Origin: CAVZXS01 sp963779325
GTDB taxonomy: Bacteria > Bacteroidota > Bacteroidia > Chitinophagales > Chitinophagaceae
Direction: 5' to 3'
Length of the DNA: 19,080 bases
Assembly (NCBI GenBank): GCA_963779325.1
Contig: CAVZXS010000013.1
Coordinates: forward strand, 1-19,080
The notes below the pieces were generated by a model, which made no database searches, was not told the DNA's origin, and worked only from the letters and a program-made list of their open reading frames with translations. Below are positions 1-7,011 of this stretch, piece after piece. The translations under genes and the position numbers were made by a program. How positions within the stretch are numbered: position 1 is the stretch's first letter; each line of letters starts with the position of its first letter.

Positions 1-3
1 ATT

Positions 4-54
4 TACGTAGGGCAGCCTTATGTCATACACGATTGATAAACAATCCGCTACGTA
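4..54. repeat. Nested inverted repeats in the 5' non-coding region
   Basis: TACGTAG at 4-10 is matched by its reverse complement CTACGTA at 48-54. Between them GATTG (31-35) pairs with CAATC (41-45) around an ATAAA loop. The arms are short and no T-tract follows directly, so this is not a convincing terminator. It may be the end of an upstream unit or a chance structure. Confidence 0.3.
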
Positions 55-89
55 TCAAAATTTTTTGCTGAGTATTTTTTTAAATCTAT

Positions 90-143
90 AGTTTTCAATG
101 CTTTTGTAGTAGATAGAAGACAAAGCATATTACATTGAAAACT
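90..143. repeat. 11-bp perfect inverted repeat, possible leader hairpin
   Basis: AGTTTTCAATG at 90-100 is perfectly complementary to CATTGAAAACT at 133-143. Inside it, CTTTTGT (101-107) can pair with ACAAAG (120-125), leaving one bulged T on the left and a 7-nt bulge on the right. The structure lies about 90 bp upstream of the first gene and has no following T-run on either strand, so a role as a leader structure or a protein-binding site is more plausible than termination. This is read from sequence only; no fold energy was calculated. Confidence 0.45.
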
Positions 144-229
144 GCATAGAAACTCCTGATTTCTTTTATGTATCTTCACATTTGCTTTAATTGAAGCATT
201 ATGTATACAGCAATTTATAAGCCTGCACT

Positions 230-2434
230 TTGGTTTTATCATTTAAGCATTTTGTGATTAATATATTGAAAAATATCATCCCGTATTTAATTCTATTGTT
301 CTTCGTAAATTCTGTTACAGCACAGGTGTGTCCTAAGGACAGTAATTTTTATTCAATAACATATAAAGGTACTGAAAGCAATTATATAGATGATGCTATT
401 ATTACAAGTGATAATGAAATTGTTGCTTTGGGTCAATATGGAGGATATGGTAGTTTTATTTCAAAATTTACGGCTCAAGGAAGTAATATCTGGTCAAACG
501 AATACAAGCCCGATTACCCTCATACAAATTGGCAGCAGTACCCTTGGTATAGTAACACGGTTATGGAAGGAATTCTCCCTTCAGCAAATTCTACTTTCTA
601 TGTATATGGTTCAAGTTATGAGCATGGAAAATCGATAAATAATGTGGAGGACCCTCCTTCACATTGGGTTGGGGTTTTGTTACATATTGATAAATTCGGA
701 AAGGTTGTTTCAGGTAAATATTTTGGTAATTGGAGAACAAGTTACAAGGTGAAAGATGTTATTGAACTTGCAAACGGTAACCTAATAGTTTACCTGGTAT
801 CCCTTTTAGACCCTTTTATAAGTAAAGTGTTGTGTGTAAATGAAACAGGGGATATTTTGTGGGGAGCACCCCTGCAAACACTTCCTTTATATAAGGAAAT
901 AAATACAAAAAAAACGGTAATGTGCCGGCTTAAAAACGGAAATATTGCAGTAGCAAGATTAATGGTAAGAAATATAGCTGACACCATTCAGTATCCTTTT
1001 CAACCGCCAATAATATTGCCGGCACCCCTTAATTATTTTCATTTAATTGAATTGGACGGTAAAAACGGCAATTTACTGTGGGAAACAAGCTACCAATGCC
1101 CAACCTTAACTTATTCAAATATTGCAAATACTTTTTCGCCTTCACTAAAAAACATTACCGGGTTGCCCAATGGAGATATATCCATTCTGGCAGACATGTA
1201 TTTGCCAACAGACAAGGAAAGGTTTTATGAAAACAAAGTCTATTCCAGGCGTGCGGTAAATTTTATTACAAATCCAGATGGATTTCTAAAAAACTTTATT
1301 GCATACCGACCTGAAAACAGTTCAGGTAGTTTAGAAAGTGTAAAACCAATTGGGAATAACGGCGAAAGACTTTTAACAGTGAAAGACTCAACTAACCAAC
1401 AATTATTGCTTTTTAAAATTGATAATACCGGTCAAATTATATGGAATAAATCGTATAAAAACGCTGCAATTACCAACTCGTCTAAAACAATAGCGCTGGA
1501 AAAACAAAACAATAAGGGTTTTTTTATTTTACAAAGCGATATCAATACTTTCGACTTTCATTCTTCCATTACAAATGCAATTGGAAATAATCCCTGTTCG
1601 CAATTATCTGTAAATATAGTTGCTGAAAAGGCTCTATGGCCATGGTTGGTTGAAAAGGTACATCTATTTAAAAACATATTAAATGTGGATTTTAGTTACT
1701 CCCCCTTTAATATCAAAAAAAATACTTACCTGTTATCTCAAAATACAGATTGTGAATATCAATATGTATGTTGCAAAGATTTTATAGACAGCACTAATTA
1801 TAACAATATTTTAATATGCGAAGGCGGGAGCTATACTCTTCCGGATAACACCATAGTAAAAGACCCGGGCTCCTATTATACAGCATTTAAAACCCAAAGA
1901 GGGTGCGACAGTATTTTGTTGTACAATATAAAAATATTAAAATTACCCTCCGGTTTAAATGCTTCGGACGATACTTGTTTAAATAACGCATCTGAAATTA
2001 AGCTCAGAGCTACTGAAGGATTTGACACTTACTTATGGAATAATATGTCTTTTACTGAACCTGTTTATCCGGTTCATTTGCCCGGAACTTATACGGTAAA
2101 GGTTGAGAATAAATGCGGGACAAAAACAGATACTATTATAGTTTATGATCATTGCGATTTCCCTGTTTATTTTCCAAGCGGTTTCACACCCAACCAAGAC
2201 AATTTAAATGATTTGCTTAAAGTTCCCCGGCTAAATAAAAACAGGCTTAGGCGATTAAGTATTTACAACCGCTCTGGCAGGGTTGTTTTTCAAACTACAA
2301 GATCGGATGAAGGTTGGGATGGAAATTTTAAAGGTATCCCTCAACCGGGAGGAGTATATATTTACTTTTTGGAGATGGAAGGGTTGGCGGGAAAAAAAAT
2401 TAATCAGAAAGGAACTGTTATTTTGATTCGTTAA
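230..2434 (+). CDS. Secreted protein with propeller-like repeats and a CHU_C (type IX secretion) C-terminal domain
   Basis: This is probably a cell-surface or secreted protein exported by Sec and then the type IX secretion system. Residues 8-31 form a hydrophobic signal peptide ending VTAQ. Residues 60-410 carry recurring strand units of the form 'hydrophobic-x-K/D-x-x-G-x-I/L-x-W' (near 78-88, 150-160, 200-211, 272-284 and 393-405), as in PQQ/SBBP-like beta-propellers. Residues 530-566 (CEGGSYTLPD ... GCDSILLYNI) match a repeat common in Bacteroidota adhesins. Residues 575-640 look Ig-like (YLW...PGTYTVKVEN). Residues 645-734 are a gliding-motility C-terminal domain (YFPSGFTPNQDNLND, LSIYNRSGRVVF, GWDGNFKG, GGVYIYFLE). 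The reading frame opens after a TAA at 218 and has no usable ATG: the start is TTG 230, GTG 254 (which gives a cleaner signal peptide) or TTG 266. The gene faces the lacI-type gene convergently. Its ligand is unknown. Confidence 0.85.
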   Translation: MVLSFKHFVINILKNIIPYLILLFFVNSVTAQVCPKDSNFYSITYKGTESNYIDDAIITSDNEIVALGQYGGYGSFISKFTAQGSNIWSNEYKPDYPHTNWQQYPWYSNTVMEGILPSANSTFYVYGSSYEHGKSINNVEDPPSHWVGVLLHIDKFGKVVSGKYFGNWRTSYKVKDVIELANGNLIVYLVSLLDPFISKVLCVNETGDILWGAPLQTLPLYKEINTKKTVMCRLKNGNIAVARLMVRNIADTIQYPFQPPIILPAPLNYFHLIELDGKNGNLLWETSYQCPTLTYSNIANTFSPSLKNITGLPNGDISILADMYLPTDKERFYENKVYSRRAVNFITNPDGFLKNFIAYRPENSSGSLESVKPIGNNGERLLTVKDSTNQQLLLFKIDNTGQIIWNKSYKNAAITNSSKTIALEKQNNKGFFILQSDINTFDFHSSITNAIGNNPCSQLSVNIVAEKALWPWLVEKVHLFKNILNVDFSYSPFNIKKNTYLLSQNTDCEYQYVCCKDFIDSTNYNNILICEGGSYTLPDNTIVKDPGSYYTAFKTQRGCDSILLYNIKILKLPSGLNASDDTCLNNASEIKLRATEGFDTYLWNNMSFTEPVYPVHLPGTYTVKVENKCGTKTDTIIVYDHCDFPVYFPSGFTPNQDNLNDLLKVPRLNKNRLRRLSIYNRSGRVVFQTTRSDEGWDGNFKGIPQPGGVYIYFLEMEGLAGKKINQKGTVILIR

Positions 2435-2466
2435 ATAAAATTATTGCTAATTTATCAAATGTTCCG

Positions 2467-2489
2467 GCAAAATAGGATCCGTTTTTTGC
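2467..2489 (+). terminator. Weak candidate terminator after the CHU_C gene
   Basis: GCAAAA (2467-2472) can pair with TTTTGC (2484-2489) across an 11-nt loop, 32 bp past the stop of the upstream gene. The T-run lies inside the arm rather than after it. The 181-bp convergent intergenic space otherwise shows no stronger hairpin, so this is a low-confidence call. Confidence 0.2.
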
Positions 2490-2615
2490 TTAATTCGTTG
2501 CGATGTTGTACATGTTGTCAAAGTAGTTTAGTCACTTACCTATACAACTTCACAGCATCTTTTTAGTACTTTGTTATCATATTTATTTTTCAACAATTGT
2601 TAATGGCACAACACG

Positions 2616-3605
2616 TTAAAGAGAATCTCCCTCAACTAAACGCGACGGTAAAAGGATAGAACCTGAAAAAGTTTGACCTCCCAAATAATCAGTCATACTC
2701 TTCATGGCTAATTTACCCAATTCATACCCGCTGGTTTCTATATAAGTAATACGGGGCTTATACAGCTGCGGTAAAAAACCAGTACTGATGGCCAATACAG
2801 ATACTTCCTTCGGTATGGCAATATCTAATTTATACAACCCTTTCATAACGCCTATCAGGATTTCATCGCTCATCGCAAAAACCGTATCGACTTTTTTAGC
2901 AGTACAATATTCAATGGTAGTTTGTTCGGCGGCAACGGAATTGGGACAATGTTCTATCAGCAGTTTAATTTTCGGCGCTTCTTTTTCAAACACCCTTGTA
3001 AAAGCCGCTTCTCTTTTTTTGGTAATAGATAATTCAGTGTTACCGAAAATAGCCAGTACCCTTTTTTTATTATAATTAATAATGGTCGATGCAGCGATAA
3101 TTGCCGCTTCATCATCGGCGATACAGACTTTATTTACGGCATCATCATCAGGTACTTTATCAAAAAAGATAACGGGTATACCGGACTCTTCCATTTTTTT
3201 ATATGACTCTGATTGAGAACCCGGCGAAATAGAAATAAAAACACCGGCTACCCGGGTAGCCCTGCATAATTTTAAATTATCTGCTTCTACAGCCGGGTTA
3301 TCGCCCGATTGAAGAATCATTAAGGAGAAACCGGTTTCTCTTGCCTGTTCTTCCAGTGCCGATATAAAGGAGTCGTAAAATAAATTAGATATGGTGGGAA
3401 CAATAACACCCAATACACGGCTGGAATTTGTTCTGAGATTAATAGCGTAGGTGTTGGGCTCATAATCTATAATAGCAGCAAGGTCTTTGACCTTTTGTTT
3501 AGTTGCTTCCGAAATATCCGGGTGGTTTTTAAGAGCCCTGGATACTGTAGAGATACTGAGGTTCAGTTGTTGAGAAATGTGCTTTAGCGTAGCCTTCGAT
3601 TTCAT
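2616..3605 (-). CDS. LacI-family transcriptional regulator
   Basis: This is a cytoplasmic DNA-binding regulator of 329 aa, close to the usual LacI/GalR length. The N-terminal helix-turn-helix is at residues 6-26, with the recognition helix SISTVSRALK at 17-26. It is followed by the family motif 'HPDIS..T...V...A...Y.PN' (28-51) and a hinge segment (about 52-63) ahead of VLGVIVP. Residues 64-329 form the periplasmic-binding-protein-like effector domain, with characteristic blocks such as SNLFYDSFISALEEQA, VAGVFISIS, IPVIFFDKVP and VDTVFAMSDEI. The start ATG at 3603-3605 is directly upstream of the HTH and leaves no room for an alternative. The gene is divergent from susC across 351 bp, so the SusCD operon is its most likely target, and autoregulation is plausible. 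The effector, probably a sugar or related small molecule, cannot be read from the sequence. Confidence 0.93.
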   Translation of the reverse strand: MKSKATLKHISQQLNLSISTVSRALKNHPDISEATKQKVKDLAAIIDYEPNTYAINLRTNSSRVLGVIVPTISNLFYDSFISALEEQARETGFSLMILQSGDNPAVEADNLKLCRATRVAGVFISISPGSQSESYKKMEESGIPVIFFDKVPDDDAVNKVCIADDEAAIIAASTIINYNKKRVLAIFGNTELSITKKREAAFTRVFEKEAPKIKLLIEHCPNSVAAEQTTIEYCTAKKVDTVFAMSDEILIGVMKGLYKLDIAIPKEVSVLAISTGFLPQLYKPRITYIETSGYELGKLAMKSMTDYLGGQTFSGSILLPSRLVEGDSL

Positions 3606-3650
3606 TTGTTACTTAATTAAAAAAATAAGAATGTTTTTTTTCCACCACAA

Positions 3651-3674
3651 ACAATACCGCAAACAGTACCGCAA
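3651..3674. repeat. Two head-to-tail 12-bp repeats upstream of the lacI-type gene
   Basis: ACAATACCGCAA (3651-3662) is followed immediately by ACAGTACCGCAA (3663-3674), 11 of 12 identical. The period is close to one helical turn, so both copies would present the same DNA face. They lie 46-69 bp upstream of the regulator's start codon and could be a regulator site. On the minus strand each copy runs into TAYTGTTTG, resembling a -7 element with one extra base. Confidence 0.5.
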
Positions 3675-3873
3675 TCCTTTGCATATTACGATATTTTTTA
3701 AAAACAAAAAACGAAATATAAAAGATGATACATTTAGAAAATTATCAGTGTTAAGTTCTTTGGGCGATTTATTTAATATATAGCCGCTGTGCAGCAAAAT
3801 GTTAAAATTAGTTGTCAAAAGGAAATTGATATGATAAAATATTTTCTTGATTATAAACATTATTTACTTTTTT

Positions 3874-3907
3874 TTTGTAATGATATAATTGAGTTAATTA
3901 AATTTGT
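3874..3907 (+). promoter_or_regulatory. Candidate Bacteroidota-type promoter for the susC operon
   Basis: TTTG at 3874-3877 could serve as the -33 element. AAAATTTG at 3900-3907 differs from the Bacteroidota -7 consensus TAnnTTTG at one position. The spacing is 22 nt, slightly long. Transcription would begin around 3912-3916 and give a leader of about 40-45 nt before the susC ATG. Inferred from consensus only. Confidence 0.35.
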
Positions 3908-3932
3908 GTATTTTAGACATATTATTGATTAA

Positions 3933-3944
3933 CATTTAAATGTA
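3933..3944. promoter_or_regulatory. 12-bp perfect palindrome, candidate operator in the susC leader
   Basis: ACATTTAAATGT reads the same on both strands and ends 12 bp before the susC ATG, just downstream of the predicted transcription start. This position would suit a repressor operator. However, LacI-family sites usually have a central CG or similar step and this one is AT-only, so assignment to the neighbouring regulator is tentative. Confidence 0.3.
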
Positions 3945-3956
3945 AAACTACTGATT

Positions 3957-6900
3957 ATGCTTGCTAAACGACTGCTTCGCAGGATTGCATTGCCGATGAT
4001 TGCGATGCTCCTTGCCTCAACCGGGCTCTTCGCCCAAGACCGCGTAGTTACCGGAAAAGTAACTGACTCTAAAGATGGATCGCCTGTTGCCGGCGCTTCG
4101 GTAGTAGCAAAAGGGTCCACACAAGGAACCTCCACCAACACAAATGGAGAGTTTAGTATTTCTGTTCCTTCAGGAGTGAACAGATTGATTGTTTCCTCAG
4201 TTGGTTTCACCTCTCAGGAAATCGATATCACAGGGAAAACTTCTGTTGATGTTTCTTTTGTTTCTACAAGCAGCAATTTGAACGAAGTGGTAGTTATTGG
4301 TTATGGTACTTCACGTAAAAGAGACCTTACAGGTGCTGTTAGTTCAGTACAGGCTAAAAACTTTAACAAAGGGCCGATTAGTAATCCTGATCAATTACTG
4401 GTTGGTAAAGTTGCAGGCTTGCAAGTTATTAACAACAGCGGTCAACCTGGAGCTTCTACTGTTGTAAAGATAAGAGGTAACAATTCAGTTCGGTCAGGCA
4501 ACTCTCCTTTATATGTTATAGATGGTGTTCCTTTAGACGGAAGGTCTCCAAGGCCAAGTTTGGGTGTTTCGGGTGTTGGATCTACTCCCGATATTAATCC
4601 GTTAAACTTTTTAAACCCTGCAGATATTGCGGAAATTAGTGTTTTGAAAGATGCATCGGCTTCAGCAATTTATGGTTCACGCGGTGCTAATGGTGTAATA
4701 TTGGTAACCACTAAAAAGGGACAAAGCGGTGCTCCAAAGGTTGAGTTTAATGCTACTTATGGAATTAGCGGCGTAATGAGGAAGATAGATGTATTAGACG
4801 CTGCAGGTTACAGAGCCGCTTTAACTAAATATGGTTCAGCTTCCGATTCCGGCGCTAATGTGAATCCTTTTAAGGAAATACTTACAAAAAATGCAGCTAC
4901 ACAAAATTATACTGTTGCTGTAAGCGGCGGTTCTGAAAATAGTAGATATAGGGCTTCATTTTTGGTGTCTGACCAACAGGGTATTATTAGAAAAAGCGGA
5001 TTGAAAAAGTATATTGTCAATCTTAACGGGCAAAACAAAATGCTTGATAAAAAACTAAGTTTTGATTATAATATTACAACAGCAAATCTTAGGGAAACTA
5101 TTGCACCGATATCAAATAATGCAGGTAGTGCGGGTAACTTAATTTCATTGGCATTGATATGGAACCCTACATTGGTTCTTAAAAGAAGTAATGGCCTGTA
5201 CAATCAGGCTAATCGAAGTGGCCAGGTAAATCCTATGGCACTATCAGATGCTTATAATGATAATACTTCACTTATTCAAATACTGGGTTCTTTTGCAGCT
5301 TCATATAAAATTACACCTGAGTTAGAGTATAGGCTCTTATACGGCCTTAATTACGGTAACGGTTCAAGACAAACTGAATTACAGGGATGGATTGCAGCTA
5401 CGGGCGGTGATGCAGATAATAGAGGACTTGCTAATATTGCTTCTTCAACGCTATCATCTCAAACCCTTACGCATACATTAAATTATAGTAAAGCTATAAG
5501 TAAAGATTTAACTTTAAATGCATTAGCGGGTTACGAATACTGGAAAACTGCATTTAAGGGGAATGGTACCTATGTTTATCAGTTCAATTTAAACCTTAAC
5601 CAAGCTGATATTAATCCTAATTATCACTATTATGATAATATTCAAGCCGGTAACCAGGGAAATTTAAGAACCGGTTCATTCAAAGACCCGTCTGTTGAAT
5701 TACAGAGTTATTTTGGACGGGCCAGTTTAAATTATAAGGATAAATATTTGCTTACAGGAACAATAAGAGCCGATGGATCAAGTAAGTTCGGTAAAAATAA
5801 CCGGTATGCTTATTTCCCTTCAGCAGCAGCAGCATGGGTTATATCCAACGAAGATTTTATCAAGGATGTTTCTTTTGTAAATTCTTTAAAACTTAGATTG
5901 GGTTACGGCCAAACAGGTAACCAGGAATTTAATCCGGTTGATGCCGCTTTACAAGTTGCTACTTATAATGGATATAATAATTTGTCAAATAATCATTTTG
6001 GAAATGCAGATTTGAAGTGGGAAACGGTGTCATCTGTAAATGGCGGTATTGACTTTACTTTATTTAAAAACAGGATTTTCGGATTTGTAGATTATTTCAG
6101 TAAAAAAACCAGTAACCCGATTTTAGATTTTGTTATTTCTCAGCCTACTGCCGGTAGTGGTACAATATTTAAAAACCTTGATGGAATTCAGGCTCAAAAA
6201 GGTTGGGTTACTAATAAAGGCGTTGAAATTTCTCTGGGTTTGGTATTAGTTGATAAAAAAGAGTTGTCATGGGATATTGGTTTAAACGCAACTTTTGTTA
6301 AGAATAAATTTTTAGCTCCGTCCTTGGGTAATGTTCCTTTTATAAAAAATACGGGCGAATTAAACGGCCAGGGTTCTTCCGGTGCGTATTCTCAGGTAAT
6401 AGCGCATAATCAACCAATTAATGTATTTTATTTACCAATATTTGAAGGGTATGCTGCAAATGGTATTGCGAAATATACCGATGGCGGCCCTAAATTTGCA
6501 GGAGACCCTAATCCAAAAGCATTTTTTGGTTTCTCTTCAAACCTGTCTTACAAAAAATGGACTCTTGGTATTAATATGCACGGTTCTATGGGAAATAAAA
6601 TTTTCAACAATACATTAATGAGTGTATTAAACATCAGTAATATAGTTGGTGGCAGAAACATTTATGCCGGCCTTGTTGGAAACGGAGAAAATACAGCTAA
6701 TGCTATTTCTCCTTCTACCAGGTTTTTAGAAAAAGGAGACTTCTTAAAGCTGGGCAATACGTCACTTTCTTACAGAGCAGGCGATTTCAAAGCATTTAAG
6801 AATGTGAACTTGTTTCTTACAGCAACCAACTTATTTGTGATTTCAAAATATACGGGATTTGACCCCGAAGTAAATGTTGATAAATCTCTGAATGGTATTC

Positions 6901-6974
6901 CATCTTTAGGAGTTGACTATATTGGTTACCCAAGTGCAAGGTCTGTAACTTTCGGAATTAATTTCTCATTATAA
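3957..6974 (+). CDS. SusC/RagA-family TonB-dependent outer-membrane transporter
   Basis: This is a 1005-aa outer-membrane beta-barrel that would import a ligand captured with its SusD partner, powered by TonB/ExbBD. The signal peptide is residues 1-26 (cleavage near LFA-QD). A carboxypeptidase-regulatory-like beta-sandwich spans about 29-104 (VVTGKVTDSKDGSPVAGASV...). The SusC-type TonB box NEVVVIGYG is at 109-117. The plug covers about 118-255, with LVGKVAGLQV, IRGNNSV, PLYVIDGVPLDG and SVLKDASASAIYGSRGANGV, all classical SusC signatures. The barrel runs to the C-terminal VTFGINFSL ending. There is no N-terminal STN (secretin/TonB signalling) domain, so it is not a FecA-like signal transducer, which fits control by a cytoplasmic LacI-type protein. 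The susD partner follows after 37 bp. The first 180 nt are clearly richer in GC than the rest. The substrate cannot be deduced from the sequence. Confidence 0.96.
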   Translation: MLAKRLLRRIALPMIAMLLASTGLFAQDRVVTGKVTDSKDGSPVAGASVVAKGSTQGTSTNTNGEFSISVPSGVNRLIVSSVGFTSQEIDITGKTSVDVSFVSTSSNLNEVVVIGYGTSRKRDLTGAVSSVQAKNFNKGPISNPDQLLVGKVAGLQVINNSGQPGASTVVKIRGNNSVRSGNSPLYVIDGVPLDGRSPRPSLGVSGVGSTPDINPLNFLNPADIAEISVLKDASASAIYGSRGANGVILVTTKKGQSGAPKVEFNATYGISGVMRKIDVLDAAGYRAALTKYGSASDSGANVNPFKEILTKNAATQNYTVAVSGGSENSRYRASFLVSDQQGIIRKSGLKKYIVNLNGQNKMLDKKLSFDYNITTANLRETIAPISNNAGSAGNLISLALIWNPTLVLKRSNGLYNQANRSGQVNPMALSDAYNDNTSLIQILGSFAASYKITPELEYRLLYGLNYGNGSRQTELQGWIAATGGDADNRGLANIASSTLSSQTLTHTLNYSKAISKDLTLNALAGYEYWKTAFKGNGTYVYQFNLNLNQADINPNYHYYDNIQAGNQGNLRTGSFKDPSVELQSYFGRASLNYKDKYLLTGTIRADGSSKFGKNNRYAYFPSAAAAWVISNEDFIKDVSFVNSLKLRLGYGQTGNQEFNPVDAALQVATYNGYNNLSNNHFGNADLKWETVSSVNGGIDFTLFKNRIFGFVDYFSKKTSNPILDFVISQPTAGSGTIFKNLDGIQAQKGWVTNKGVEISLGLVLVDKKELSWDIGLNATFVKNKFLAPSLGNVPFIKNTGELNGQGSSGAYSQVIAHNQPINVFYLPIFEGYAANGIAKYTDGGPKFAGDPNPKAFFGFSSNLSYKKWTLGINMHGSMGNKIFNNTLMSVLNISNIVGGRNIYAGLVGNGENTANAISPSTRFLEKGDFLKLGNTSLSYRAGDFKAFKNVNLFLTATNLFVISKYTGFDPEVNVDKSLNGIPSLGVDYIGYPSARSVTFGINFSL

Positions 6975-7011
6975 AAAGATTTGTTTTATTTAAAAACAAA
7001 AAAATAAAAGT

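Larger units (their letters stand above)
3606..3956. other. Divergent control region between the lacI-type gene and susC
   Basis: This 351-bp stretch is very AT-rich and has no convincing gene. It contains a tandem 12-mer near the lacI side, homopolymeric A and T runs, a promoter-like pair of elements about 50-85 bp before susC, and a 12-bp palindrome in the presumed susC leader. Open frames here (for example 3609-3860 on the minus strand) have no recognisable protein features and look fortuitous. Confidence 0.7.

Noticed and set aside
1..60. tRNA-like or attC-like fold suggested by the nested inverted repeats
   Set aside because: There is no acceptor, anticodon or T-loop pattern, and the arms do not match attC core sites.
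48..242. Minus-strand 64-codon open frame in the 5' non-coding region
   Set aside because: It has low-complexity composition and no protein-family features, and it overlaps an inverted repeat and the start of the plus-strand gene.
2592..2601. AACAATTGTT palindrome downstream of the lacI-type gene
   Set aside because: A short AT-rich palindrome in a convergent spacer with no promoter nearby; chance is the simpler explanation.
3609..3860. Minus-strand 83-codon frame inside the lacI-susC spacer
   Set aside because: It consists mainly of translated A/T runs and the tandem 12-mer (giving RYCLRYCL). It sits in the control region just upstream of lacI and has no convincing start.
3929..4210. Minus-strand open frame over the susC 5' end
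   Set aside because: Antisense shadow of a well-supported susC coding region; its composition follows the opposite strand.
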